A stretch of DNA of 64,000 bases from Latrodectus hesperus (GCA_037975125.1 JAJQOW010000182.1:1-64000); one strand, 5' to 3'. Shown: positions 1 through 13,438, counted from the first letter of the stretch. A program made the numbers and translations. The notes: a model not told the origin generated them from the sequence alone.

Positions 1-3000
1 TTTTGTGTACTGCGTTCATATGATGGAGGGTGGAAAACAGATTCTCGCTTAGATTGATTTCAAAATTCCCGTATATCTCAAGAAATGTCCAAAGGATATA
101 CAAATAAATGGTTTCATTTAGTAGTATATTATATTCCTAGACTAACTCTGGTATTCACTTTATTATATGAAATATAATTTAGGAGAAAAACGAGTTTTTG
201 TGTACTGCGTCCATATGATGGAGGGTGGAAACAGATACTCGCTTAGATTGATTTCAAAATTCCCGTATATCCCAAGAAATGTCCAAAGGATATACAAATA
301 AATGGTTTCATTTAGTAGTATATTATATTCCTAGACTAACTCTGGTATTCACTTTATTATAGGAAATATAATTTAGGAGAAAAACGAGTTTTTGTGTACT
401 GCGTTCATATGATGGAGGGGGAAACAGATTCTCGCTTAGATTGATTTCAAAATTCCCGTATATCTCAAGAAATGTCCAAAGGATATACAAATAAATGGTT
501 TCATTTAGTAGTATATTATATTCCTAGACTAACTCTGGTATTCACTTTATTATATGAAATATAATTTAGGAGAAAAACGAGTTTTTGTGTACTGCGTCCA
601 TATGATGGAGGGTGGAAACAGATACTCGCTTAGATTGATTTCAAAATTCCCGTATATCCCAAGAAATGTCCAAAGGATATACAAATAAATGGTTTCATTT
701 AGTAGTATATTATATTCCTAGACTAACTCTGGTATTCACTTTATTATAGGAAATATAATTTAGGAGATAAACGAGTTTTTGTGTACTGCGTCCATATGAT
801 GGAGGGTGGAAACAGATTCTCGCTTAGATTGATTTCAAAATTCCCGTATATCTCAAGAAATGTCCAAAGGATATACAAATAAATGGTTTCATTTAGTAGT
901 ATATTATATTCCTAGACTAACTCTGGTATTCACTTTATTATAGGAAATATAATTTAGGAGAAAAACGAGTTTTTGTGTACTGCGTCCATATGATGGAGGG
1001 TGGAAAACAGATTCTCGCTTAGATTGATTTCAAAATTCCCGTATATCTCAAGAAATGTCCAAAGGATATACAAATAAATGGTTTCATTTAGTAGTATATT
1101 ATATTCCTAGACTAACTCTGGTATTCACTTTATTATAGGAAATATAATTTAGGAGAAAAACGAGTTTTTGTGTACTGCGTTCATATGATGGAGGGGGAAA
1201 ACAGATTCTCGCTTAGATTGATTTCAAAATTCCCGTATATCTCAAGAAATGTCCAAAGGATATACAAATAAATGGTTTCATTTAGTAGTATATTATATTC
1301 CTAGACTAACTCTGGTATTCACTTTATTATATGAAATATAATTTAGGAGAAAAACGAGTTTTTGTGTACTGCGTCCATATGATGGAGGGTGGAAACAGAT
1401 ACTCGCTTAGATTGATTTCAAAATTCCCGTATATCCCAAGAAATGTCCAAAGGATATACAAATAAATGGTTTCATTTAGTAGTATATTATATTCCTAGAC
1501 TAACTCTGGTATTCACTTTATTATAGGAAATATAATTTAGGAGATAAACGAGTTTTTGTGTACTGCGTCCATATGATGGAGGGTGGAAACAGATACTCGC
1601 TTAGATTGATTTCAAAATTCCCGTATATCCCAAGAAATGTCCAAAGGATATACAAATAAATGGTTTCATTTAGTAGTATATTATATTCCTAGACTAACTC
1701 TGGTATTCACTTTATTATAGGAAATATAATTTAGGAGAAAAACGAGTTTTTGTGTACTGCGTTCATATGATGGAGGGGGAAAACAGATTCTCGCTTAGAT
1801 TGATTTCAAAATTCCCGTATATCTCAAGAAATGTCCAAAGGATATACAAATAAATGGTTTCATTTAGTAGTATATTATATTCCTAGACTAACTCTGGTAT
1901 TCACTTTATTATATGAAATATAATTTAGGAGAAAAACGAGTTTTTGTGTACTGCGTCCATATGATGGAGGGTGGAAACAGATACTCGCTTAGATTGATTT
2001 CAAAATTCCCGTATATCCCAAGAAATGTCCAAAGGATATACAAATAAATGGTTTCATTTAGTAGTATATTATATTCCTAGACTAACTCTGGTATTCACTT
2101 TATTATAGGAAATATAATTTAGGAGATAAACGAGTTTTTGTGTACTGCGTCCATATGATGGAGGGTGGAAACAGATACTCGCTTAGACTGATTTCAAAAT
2201 TCCCGTATATCCCAAGAAATGTCCAAAGGATATACAAATAAATGGTTTCATTTAGTAGTATATTATATTCCTAGACTAACTCTGGTATTCACTTTATTAT
2301 AGGAAATATAATTTAGGAGAAAAACGAGTTTTTGTGTACTGCGTCCATATGATGGAGGGTGGAAACAGATACTCGCTTAGACTGATTTCAAAATTCCCGT
2401 ATATCCCAAGAAATGTCCAAAGGATATACAAATAAATGGTTTCATTTAGTAGTATATTATATTCCTAGACTAACTCTGGTATTCACTTTATTATAGGAAA
2501 TATAATTTAGGAGAAAAACGAGTTTTTGTGTACTGCGTTCATATGATGGAGGGGGAAACAGATTCTCGCTTAGATTGATTTCAAAATTCCCGTATATCTC
2601 AAGAAATGTCCAAAGGATATACAAATAAATGGTTTCATTTAGTAGTATATTATATTCCTAGACTAACTCTGGTATTCACTTTATTATATGAAATATAATT
2701 TAGGAGAAAAACGAGTTTTTGTGTACTGCGTCCATATGATGGAGGGTGGAAACAGATACTCGCTTAGATTGATTTCAAAATTCCCGTATATCCCAAGAAA
2801 TGTCCAAAGGATATACAAATAAATGGTTTCATTTAGTAGTATATTATATTCCTAGACTAACTCTGGTATTCACTTTATTATAGGAAATATAATTTAGGAG
2901 ATAAACGAGTTTTTGTGTACTGCGTCCATATGATGGAGGGTGGAAACAGATACTCGCTTAGATTGATTTCAAAATTCCCGTATATCCCAAGAAATGTCCA

Positions 3001-4664
3001 AAGGATATACAAATAAATGGTTTCATTTAGTAGTATATTATATTCCTAGACTAACTCTGGTATTCACTTTATTATATGAAATATAATTTAGGAGAAAAAC
3101 GAGTTTTTGTGTACTGCGTCCATATGATGGAGGGTGGAAACAGATACTCGCTTAGATTGATTTCAAAATTCCCGTATATCCCAAGAAATGTCCAAAGGAT
3201 ATACAAATAAATGGTTTCATTTAGTAGTATATTATATTCCTAGACTAACTCTGGTATTCACTTTATTATATGAAATATAATTTAGGAGAAAAACGAGTTT
3301 TTGTGTACTGCGTCCATATGATGGAGGGTGGAAACAGATTCTCGCTTAGATTGATTTCAAAATTCCCGTATATCCCAAGAAATGTCCAAAGGATATACAA
3401 ATAAATGGTTTCATTTAGTAGTATATTATATTCCTAGACTAACTCTGGTATTCACTTTATTATAGGAAATATAATTTAGGAGAAAAACGAGTTTTTGTGT
3501 ACTGCGTTCATATGATGGAGGGGGAAACAGATTCTCGCTTAGATTGATTTCAAAATTCCCGTATATCCCAAGAAATGTCCAAAGGATATACAAATAAATG
3601 GTTTCATTTAGTAGTATATTATATTCCTAGACTAACTCTGGTATTCACTTTATTATATGAAATATAATTTAGGAGAAAAACGAGTTTTTGTGTACTGCGT
3701 CCATATGATGGAGGGTGGAAACAGATACTCGCTTAGATTGATTTCAAAATTCCCGTATATCCCAAGAAATGTCCAAAGGATATACAAATAAATGGTTTCA
3801 TTTAGTAGTATATTATATTCCTAGACTAACTCTGGTATTCACTTTATTATATGAAATATAATTTAGGAGAAAAACGAGTTTTTGTGTACTGCGTCCATAT
3901 GATGGAGGGTGGAAACAGATTCTCGCTTAGATTGATTTCAAAATTCCCGTATATCCCAAGAAATGTCCAAAGGATATACAAATAAATGGTTTCATTTAGT
4001 AGTATATTATATTCCTAGACTAACTCTGGTATTCACTTTATTATAGGAAATATAATTTAGGAGAAAAACGAGTTTTTGTGTACTGCGTTCATATGATGGA
4101 GGGGGAAAACAGATTCTCGCTTAGATTGATTTCAAAATTCCCGTATATCTCAAGAAATGTCCAAAGGATATACAAATAAATGGTTTCATTTAGTAGTATA
4201 TTATATTCCTAGACTAACTCTGGTATTCACTTTATTATATGAAATATAATTTAGGAGAAAAACGAGTTTTTGTGTACTGCGTTCATATGATGGAGGGGGG
4301 AAACAGATTCTCGCTTAGATTGATTTCATAATTCCCGTATATCTCAAGAAATGTCCAAAGGATATACAAATAAATGGTTTCATTTAGTAGTATATTATAT
4401 TCCTAGACTAACTCTGGTATTCACTTTATTATATGAAATATAATTTAGGAGAAAAACGAGTTTTTGTGTACTGCGTCCATATGATGGAGGGGGGAAACAG
4501 ATTCTCGCTTATATTGATTTCATAATTCCCGTATATCCCAAGAAATGTCCAAAGGATATACAAATAAATGGTTTCATTTAGTAGTATATTATATTCCTAG
4601 ACTAACTCTGGTATTCACTTTATTATATGAAATATAATTTAGGAGAAAAACGAGTTTTTGTGTA
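1..4664. repeat. Satellite array, homogeneous block (about 24 monomers of ~194 bp)
   Basis: Head-to-tail monomers of 193-195 bp. The phrase TTTTTGTGTACTGCG recurs at 195, 389, 582, 776, 970 and so on to the end of the block. Copies differ only at a few diagnostic sites: GTTCAT or GTCCAT, GATTCTC or GATACTC, TATCTC or TATCCC, TATATGA or TATAGGA, and GAGAAAA or GAGATAA. The array starts mid-monomer at base 1, so it continues to the left. No monomer holds a long ORF. Unit length is near one nucleosome repeat, as in many centromeric or heterochromatic satellites; a centromeric role is inference only. No CENP-B-box-like motif was seen. Confidence 0.97.
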
Positions 4665-6324
4665 GTAAGCCCATATGGTGCAAATGACTTATAATTCTCG
4701 CTTAGACTGATTTTAAAATTCCAATATATCTCAAGAAATGCCCAATCGATATACATATAAATAGATTAATTTAGTTGTAAATTACATTCCTAGGCTAACT
4801 GTGGGGTATTCATTTTATTATATAATTTATAATTTAGGATAAAAATGAGCTTTTGTGTAGTGCGCAAATATGTTGCGTTTGATTTCTAATTTTCGCTTAG
4901 ATTGATTTCAGAACTCCCGTATATCTCACGAAATGCCCAATGGATATACAAATTCATGGTTTCATTTAGTTGTAAATTACATTCCTAGGCTAACTGTGGT
5001 ATTCATTTTATTAGATAAAATATGATTCGGGAGAAAAATGAGTTTTTGTGTAGTGAGCCCATATGGTGGGGGAGATTTCTGATTCTCGCTAAGATTGATT
5101 TCAAAATTCCCGTATATCTTAAGAAACGTCCAACGAATATACAAATAAATGGTTTCATTTAGTAGTAAATTAACTTCCTAGACTAACTGTGGTATTCATT
5201 TTATTAAACAAAATATAATTTAGGAGAAAAATGAGTTTTTGTGCGTTAAGCCGATAAGGCACGGATGACTTCTGATTCTCGCTTAGACTCATTTCCAAAT
5301 TCCCGTGTATCTCAAAAAATGCCCATTTGAAATATAAATAAATGATTTCATTTTGCATTAAATTAACTTCCTAGATTAACTGAGGTGTTCACTTTATTAT
5401 ATAAAATATAATTTAGGAGAAAAACGAGTTTTTGTGTAGTGCGCCCATTGCGCCACTTGCGGTTAACTTCCGATTCTCGCTTAGATTCATTTCAAAATTA
5501 CCGTATATCTTGAGAAATGTCCAATAAATATACAAATAAATGGTTTCATTTATTAGTAAATAAAATTTCTAGACTAACTGTGGTATTCATTTTATTATAT
5601 AAAATATAATTTTGGAAAAAAACGAGTTTTTGTGTAGTGTGCCCATATGGTGCGGAGGACTTCTGATTCTCCCTTAGATAGGTTTCAAATTTCCCGCAAA
5701 TCTTTAGAAATGCCCAATGGATATACAAATAAATGGTTTCATTTTGTAGTAAATTAACTTCCGAGACTAACTGTGGTGTTCACTTTATTATATAAATATA
5801 ATTTAGGAGAAAAACGAATTTTTGTGTAGAGCGCCCATATGGTGAAGTTGACTTCTGATTCACGCTTAGATTCATTTCAAAATTCCCCTATATCTTAAGC
5901 AATTCCCAATGGATATGCAATTAAATGGCTTATTTAGTAGTAAATTATATTCCTAGACTAACTGCGGTATTTATTTTACTACATAAAATATCATATAGGA
6001 AAAAAATGAGTGTTTGTGTAGTGTGCCCATATAGTGCGAGTGACTTCTGATTCTCGCTTAGATTGATTTCTATGTTCCCGTATATCTCAAGATATGCCCA
6101 ATGGATATACAAATAAATGGTTTCAGTTAGTAGTAATTTACAATTCTAGACAAAGTGTGCTATTCATTTTATTTTATAAAATATAATGCAGGAGAAAAAT
6201 GAGTTTTTGTTTAGTGCTCCCGTATGGTGCATTTAACTTCTGATTCTCGCTTAGATTGATTTCAAAATTCCCGTATATCTTAAGAAATGTCCAAACGATA
6301 TACAAATAAATGGTGTCATTTAGT
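4665..6324. repeat. Satellite array, diverged block
   Basis: The same ~194-bp monomer continues, but each copy now carries many private substitutions and small indels. TGTACTGCGTCCATATGATG of the left block becomes TGTAGTGCGCCCATATGGTG-like. Conserved islands remain: ATTCTCGCTTAGA, CCCGTATATCT, AAGAAATG and GATATACAAATAAATGG. The change from near-identity to diverged copies is sharp at about 4665. The last monomer is interrupted at 6324 by a LINE insertion. Confidence 0.95.
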
Positions 6325-8916
6325 TTACACCAGCAGAACTCCCTGTACCTAATCCTAAAAGGATTCTACCAGTTTTGATGGAGACTGCCGGAAAGAAAAG
6401 AGAAGATTCCACCGCAGGATAGCCACTTCTGCTTGAGGTCACATGTTAAATCGGTGCACAGTCACTGATCACACGTCACAAATCGTTAAGGGGATAAGCA
6501 TAGGAAGAGTTAAAGTTCATCTTCACTAAAGGGTTGCATTACTCCATCGGATGCCTCCTTCCCCTCATCATTTTTATCCTCTGGGATTATTAAGTTCCTA
6601 TTTTCTAATAAGAAGTTCATTAGGGCTATAACTTTAACTTTGGCGTGACGATTATTTATTAAATTCCTGTACCACTCGGTTACCAAATGTTCACTTGGAA
6701 TCCTGAAATGCCAGGTGCTCGTCAAGGGGCAACTGGTGGCGTAGTGAAAGGGATTTCCAACATCCCCGCAGGCACAGTGGTCGTTTTGTTTGAAGCCGAA
6801 TCTATAGAGGTAACTTGGGAAGGGCCCATGTCCAGATGCAAAGAGTGTAATTTGTCTGGGCCAGCATTTTTTGGTTACCCCGATCTTTGGAATGATGTTA
6901 TATACTAGACGTCCGGTTGTGGCGTTGTCCCAGTACGATTGCCATTCCCGTCTGGCCTGATCTTTAATTAATTTTTGGAAGTGGGATCTGGGAAGAGGTA
7001 GTATTGTTGTTTCTCCTTGGGTCGTTGCCTCTTTTGCCAATCTGTCTGCATGTTCATTTCCTTCAAGGCCAACATGGGCTTTAATCCATTTCAACTTGAT
7101 GTTTTGGCTTGCATTTAGTTGGTCTTGTATCTCTCTAGCGATTGGACTAGTGGTTTTGGGATTACAAAGCGCCATCAAGCTAGATTGGCTGTCTGACCAG
7201 ATGAGACAATGCTGTTCTTGTTGTTCGGCCCACTTAACTGCTTGCTGTATTGCATACAGCTCTGCCTGAAAAACTGTGCAGTTCATATCCAGTTTAAATT
7301 TGCCTATAATCTCGATGTTATTATTGTTCATTGCAACAAAGGCTGCTCCCACTCCACTATCCATTTTAGACCCGTCTGTGTATATATTGTGTAAATCAGC
7401 TTCCTGGCCTGGAATAGAGTTTTGATTTACATCTATGATGCTGTCTACTCTAAAGTTCCCTGGGTGAATTGTAAGTTTTGAGATTTTGGCCTCCATGATT
7501 TCCTTGCTGGTGTTAAAGATTCTATTTTTTATTTCTGCTTCCGCTTTAATTGTTATGTGTAGGGGTGGGATGTTGGTGATGGCTTGGAGAGCTGCAGTGG
7601 CTGTTGTTCTAAACGCCCCTGTGATGTTGAGTAGGAATTTCCTTTGGATACTGTCCAGCAGCAGTTTGTTTTTGACCCTCAGGTTTCCTCCCCAAATCGA
7701 GGCTCCGTGGGCAACAATCCTCTCCGCTACTGTGGTGTATAGTACCCTCCTTTGTTCTTGCGTGAAACCCCAAGATGTACCGGCGATCCTCAGAAGTTGC
7801 TGGTGGATTCTTGAGGCTTTAGCCCCCTGCTTCTTGATATGGTATGACCAGTTGAATTTTTCGTCCAAGAAAACTCCCAGAAGTTTGATATTTTTGGATC
7901 TTTTAATTTTGATGCCTTTCCAATAGATTTGAGGGCCACATTGTAGTTTGGAGAACATCATGTAATGAGATTTTGCTGGTGAGATTTCCAGGTTGTTACT
8001 GTCTGTCCACTCAGCAAAGATGTTCAGCGCTTTGTTTGAGACCAACCCAAGTTTCTTTTCGCTGCTAGCAGCCACTACAAAGGTGAAGTCATCCGCAAAG
8101 GCCTGCAATGTTACTGATGATTTTGGATCTATGTCTTTTCCTACATTGGTCCAATCCTGGTGAAGTGGTTCGTCTGCCAGGAGATTCCAAAGAATTGGGC
8201 CGCTACACGAGCCTTGCGGACAACCAATGGTTTGTTTGTGCGTGGCCACTCCTGTTGTGGTGGTGATACCCACTATTCTATCCTCCAGGTTGCTAATCAA
8301 GATGTTCTTGATTTTTGATGGGCATTTTTTGTTGTTTAAAGCCCTGATTATTGACGGGTGTGGGACAGTGTCGAATGCTCCTTTTATGTCTATTGAGATT
8401 ATAGCACAGTGCTTGGCCGAAGCTTTAGCGGCGTCAATGCTGCTTTTTAAATTTGCAAGTGCGTTATCTATTGATTTTCCCTGTCTAAAGCCAAATTGAT
8501 TTTGGTGCAGTAGATTATTTGCTTCCAGGTAATAGGTGAGTCTGGTTGCTGTAATCTTTTCTAGAACTTTCCCTATCGTGGGTAAGAGAGTTATGGGTCT
8601 GTAAGATTTTACATTATTTTTATCTTTGCCTTCCTTGTGAAATAGGATAATTACTCCTGATTTTAAGGTTTTGAGAAAGTGCCCAAGTGTCCAACATCTC
8701 TTGAATAAGGATGTAAGAAGGTCTGGGAATTATTTGTGGATAGCCTTTAGCATCAGGTTGTCTATTCCATCATCGCCTGGTGCTTTTCCATTAGGGAGTG
8801 TACTGATTGTTCTCCTTATTTCCTCATTGCTTAGGTCTGGCTCGTTGTTTAGTCCTGTGTTGTCTCTCTGATAGGTGATTGCTGTTTGCATTGGGAACAG
8901 TTCTTTTAGTATCGAG
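6325..8916 (-). mobile_element. 5'-truncated non-LTR retrotransposon, R1/I/Jockey type, inserted in satellite
   Basis: This is 2592 bp of LINE sequence on the minus strand inside the satellite. It is bounded by a perfect 14-bp target duplication, TGGTGTCATTTAGT, at 6311-6324 and 8917-8930. The element's 3' end is at 6325 and the 5' side is cut off inside the reverse transcriptase at 8916, the usual outcome of abortive target-primed reverse transcription. The 3' UTR (6325-6509) ends in GGTACAGGGAG..GCTGGTGTAAA, read on the minus strand, and resembles the tails of SINEs further right in the window. The target duplication is still perfect, so the insertion is much younger than the surrounding monomers. 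Confidence 0.93.
6510..8916 (-). pseudogene. LINE ORF2 fragment: reverse transcriptase (partial) + RNase H + zinc-knuckle tail
   Basis: One reading frame runs from the truncation point at 8916 to a stop at 6510, about 800 codons, broken by a single TAA at 8730-8732. In order it shows: GKAPGDDGI (RT motif 1), SYRPITLLP, QFGFRQGKS, DIKGAFDTV, GCPQGSCSGP, and the catalytic FADD box with A-FADDF. These are followed by an RNase H domain (YTDGSK, then ELYAI, then WSDSQSS, then KAHVGLEGNEHADRLAKEA) and a terminal CxC..H..C zinc knuckle (CACGD..HYATSCP). RNase H downstream of RT places it in the R1/I/Jockey superfamily. The N-terminal ORF1 and endonuclease are missing. It cannot encode a working enzyme. 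The longest uninterrupted piece starts after the premature stop and covers the catalytic residues. Confidence 0.93.
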
Positions 8917-10501
8917 TGGTGTCATTTAGTAGTATATTATATTTCTACACTAACTCTGGTATTCACTTTATTATATGAAATATAATTTAGGAGGAAAACG
9001 AGCTTTTTTGTAGTGCGCCCAAATGATGCGGGTGACTTAAAATTCTCGATTAGACTGATTTTAAAATTCCAGTATATCTCAAGAAATGTTCAATGGATAT
9101 ACAAGCAAATGAATTCATTTAGTAATAAATTAACTTCCTAGACTAGCTGTGATATTCATTTCATTACATAAAATATAATTTAGGAGAATAATGAGTTTTT
9201 GTGCAGTGCGACTATATGGTACGGGTGACTTTTGATTCTCGCTTAGACTGATTTCAAAATTCCCATATATCTCAAGAAATGCCCAATGGTTACCCAAATA
9301 AATGGCTTCATTTAGTAGTAAATTACAGTCCTAGTCTAACTGTGGTTTTAATTTTATTACATGACATATAATTTAGGAGAAAAATGAGTTTTTGTGCGTT
9401 GCGCCGATAAGGCCCGGGTGACTTCTGATTCTCGCTTAGACTCATTTCCAAATTCCCGTGTATCTCAAAAAATGCCCATTTGAAATACAATTAAATGGTT
9501 TCATTTTGTACGAAATTTACTTCCTAGACTAACTGTGGTATTCATTTTATTATATAAAATATAATTTTGGGAAAAAATGAGTTTTTGTGTAGTGTGCCCA
9601 TAGGGTACGGAGGACTTCTGATTCTCCCTTAGATAGGTTTCAAATTTATCGTAAATCTTTAGAAATGTCCAATGGATATACAAATAAAGGTTTCATTTAG
9701 TTGTAAATTACAATCCTAGGCTAACTCTAGTATTCATTTTATTATAAAAAATAACTTTTAGGAGAAAAATAAGTTTTTGTGTAGAGCGCCCATATGGTGC
9801 GGTTAACTTATAATTCTCGCTGAGACTGATTTCAAAATTCCCGTATATCTCAAGAAATGCCTAATGGATATACAAATAAATGGTTACATTTAGTAGTAAA
9901 CTACAATCCTATACAAAATGTTGTATTCATTTTATTTTATAAAATATAATGCAGGAGAAAAACGAATTTTTGTTTAGTGCACCCATATGGAGCGGGTGAC
10001 TTCGGATTCTCGTTTAGATTGATTTCAAAATTTCCGTATATCTTAAGAAATGTCCAAGGGATATACAAATAAATGGCTTATTTAGTAGTAAATTACATTC
10101 CTAGACTAACTTTGGTATTCCTTTTATTATATAAAATATAATTTAGGAAAAAAAATGAGTTTTTGTGTAGTGTGCCCATATGGTGCGGACGACTTCTGAT
10201 TCTCGCTTTTGACTTATTTCCAAATTCCCGTATATATCAAGAAATGCATATTGGATATACAAATAAATGGTTTCATTTAATAGTAAATTATATTCCTAGA
10301 CTAACTGTGGTATTCATTTTATGATATAAAATATAATTAAGGAAAAAAATTAGTTTTTGCGTAGTGTGCATATATGGTGCGTTTGACTTCTGATTCTCGC
10401 TTAGATTGATTTCAATATTCCCGTATATCTTAAGAAATTCCCAATGGATATACAAATAAATGGTTTCATTTAGTAGTAAAAAACAATCCTAGACAAACTG
10501 T

Positions 10502-10560
10502 GTGGTATTCATTTTATAATACCACATTATATAAATTTTTTCCTAAAATATAATTTAGGA
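10502..10560. repeat. Satellite variant with inserted double hairpin (one of three)
   Basis: This monomer carries extra bases creating two inverted repeats: GTGGTAT/ATACCAC (10502-10508 with 10519-10525), and TCCTAAA/TTTAGGA inside the 20-bp stretch 10541-10560. The same arrangement recurs at 11487-11544 and 13439-13495. The second palindrome arises because a reverse-complement copy of the conserved TTTAGGA is placed just upstream of the normal one. Confidence 0.8.
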
Positions 10561-11486
10561 AAAAAATAAATTTTTGTGTAGTGTGCGCATATGGTACGGA
10601 TGACTTGTCATTCTCGCTTAGATTAATTTCAAAATTCCCGTATATATCAAGAAATTCACATTGGATATACAAATATATGGTTTTATTTAGTAGTAAATTA
10701 CAATCCTAGACAAATTGTTGTATTCGTTTTATTTTATAAAATATAATGCAGGAGAAAAATGAGTTTTTGTGTAGTGCGCCCATATGGTGCGGGTGACTTA
10801 TAATTCTCGTTTAGACTAATTTTGAAATTCCTGCGTATCTCAAGAAATGCCCAATGGATATACAAATAAATGAATTCATTTAGTAATAAATTAACTTCCT
10901 AGACTAAATGTGGTATTCATATTAAATAAAATATAATTTAGGAGATAAATGAGTTTTTGTACAGTGCGCCCATATGGTAAGGGTGACTTCTGATTCTCGC
11001 TTTAGACTTATTTCCAAATTCCCGTATATATCAAGAAATGCACATTGGATATACAAATAAATGGCTTCATTTAGTAATAAATTACATTCCTAGTCTAACT
11101 GTGGTTTTCATTTTATTATATGAAATATAATTTAGGAGAAAAACGAGTTTTTGACTAGTGTGTGCATATGGTGCGGTTGACTTCTGATTCTCGCTTAGAT
11201 TCATTTCAAAATTCCCGTATTACTTAAGAAATGCCCAATGGATATACAAATAAATGGCTTATTTAGTAGTAAATTACATTCCTTGACTAACTGCGGTATT
11301 CGTTTTATTATATAATATATAATTTAGGAAAAAATTGAGTTTTAAGTAGTGTGTCTATATGGTGCGTTTGACTTCAGATTCTCGCTTAGATTGATTTCTA
11401 AATTCCCGTATACCTTAAGAAATGCCCAATGGATATACAAATAAACAGTTTCATTTACTAGTAAATTACATTCCTAGACTAACTGT

Positions 11487-11544
11487 GTGGTATTCATTTT
11501 ATTATACCACAAAACATAAATTTTTCCTAAAATATAATTTAGGA
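11487..11544. repeat. Satellite variant with inserted double hairpin (second copy)
   Basis: GTGGTAT at 11487-11493 pairs with ATACCAC at 11504-11510. TCCTAAA and TTTAGGA pair within 11525-11544. The arrangement is the same as at 10502-10560. Confidence 0.8.
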
Positions 11545-11719
11545 AAAAAATGAGTTTTTTTGTAGTGTGCGCATATGGTTCGGGTGACTTGGTATTCTCA
11601 CTTAGATTGGTTTCAATATTCCAATATATCTCAAGAAATTTCCAATGGATATACAAATAAATGAATTCATTTAGTAGTAAATTAACTTCCTAGACTAACT
11701 GTGGTATTCATTTTATTAA

Positions 11720-12720
11720 GTAAAATATAATTTAGGAGAAAAATGAGTTTTTGTGTAGTGCGCCCATATGGTGCGGGTGACTTAAAATTCTCGTTTAGAC
11801 TGATTTTGAAATTCCTATGTATCTCAAGAAATGCCCAATGGATATACAAATAAATGAATTCATTTAGTAGTAAATTAACTTCCTAGACTAACTGTGGTAA
11901 TCATTATATTAAATAAAATATAATTTAGGAGAAAAATGAGTTTTTGTGTAGTGCGTCCATATGGTGCGGGTGACTTATAATTCTCGTTTAGACTGGTTTT
12001 GAAATTCCTGTGTATCTCAAGAAATGCCCAATGGATATACAAATAAATGAATTCATTTAGTAGCAAATTAACATCCTAGACTAACTGTGGTATTCATTAT
12101 ATTAAATAAAATATAATTTAGGAGAAAAATGAGTTTTTGTGCAGTGCGCCCATATGGTGCGGGTTACTTATAATTCTCGTTTAGACTGATTTTGAAATTC
12201 CTGTGTATCTCAAGAAATGCCCAATGGATATACAAATAAATGAATTCATTTAGTAGCAAATTAACTTCCTAGACTAACTGTGGTATTCATTATATTAAAT
12301 AAAATATAATTTAGGAGAAAAATGAGTTTTTCTGTAGTGCGCCCATATGGTGCGGGTGACTTATAATTCTCGTTTAGACTGATTTTGAAATTCCTGTGTA
12401 TCTCAAGAAATGCCCAATGGATATACAAATAAATGAATTCATTTAGTAGTAAATTAACTTCCTAGACTAACTGTGGTATTCATTATATTAAATAAAATAT
12501 AATTTAGGAGAAAAATGAGTTTTTGTGTAGTGCGCCCATATGGTGCAGGTGACTTATAATTCTCGTTTAGACTGATTTTGAAATTCCTGTGTATCTCAAG
12601 AAATGCCAAATGGATATACAAATAAATGAATTCATTTAGTAGTAAATTAACTTCCTAGACTAACTGTGGTATTCATTATATTAAATAAAATATAATTTAG
12701 GAGAAAAATGAGTTTTTGTG
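11720..12720. repeat. Locally re-homogenised satellite sub-block (about 5 copies, 193 bp)
   Basis: Five consecutive monomers share private variants absent from neighbours: TTCTCGTTTAGACTG, TTTTGAAATTCCTGTG, AAATGAATTCATTTAG and TTCATTATATTAAAT. The phrase CCTGTGTATCTC recurs at 12007, 12200, 12393 and 12586, an exact 193-bp period. They look like a recent tandem expansion of one old monomer inside the diverged zone. Confidence 0.85.
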
Positions 12721-13438
12721 CAGTGCGCCCATATGGTAAGGGTGACTTCTGATTCTCGCTTTAGACTTATTTCCAAATTCCCGTATATATCAACAAATGC
12801 ACATTGGATATACAAATAAATGTTTTCATTTAATAGTAAATTATATTCCTAGACTAACTGTGGTATTCATTTTATGATATAAAATATAATTTAGGAAAAA
12901 AATTAGTTTTTGTGAAGTATGCATATATGGTGCGTTTGACTTCTGATTCTCGCTTAGATTCACTTCAAAATTCCCGTATAACTTAAGAAATGCTCAATGG
13001 ATATACAAATAAATGGCTTATTTTGTAATAAATTACATTCCTTGACTAACTGCGGTATTCGTTTTATTATATAAAATATAATTTAGGAAAAAAATGAGTT
13101 TTTAAGTAGTGTGTCTATATGGTGCGTTTGACTTCTGATTCTCGCTTAGATTGATTTCTAAATTCCCGTATACCTTAAGAAATGCCCAATGGATATACAA
13201 ATAAACAGTTTCATTTACTAGTAAATTACATTCCTAGACTAACTGTGGTATTAATTTTATTATATAAAATATATTTTAGGAAAAAAATGAGTTTTTGTGT
13301 ATTGTGTCTATATGGTTCTTTAGACTTCTGATTCTCTCTTAGATTGATTTCAATATTCCCGTATACCTTAAGAAATTCCCAATGGATATACAAATAAATG
13401 TTTGATTTAGTAGTAAATAACATTCCTAGACAAACTGT

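Noticed and set aside
1..4664. CRISPR-like array (regular repeats).
   Set aside because: No short repeats separated by unique spacers; the whole ~194-bp unit is repeated, in eukaryotic DNA.
7486..7926. 146-aa open frame on the plus strand.
   Set aside because: Antisense shadow of the LINE reverse transcriptase/RNase H frame.
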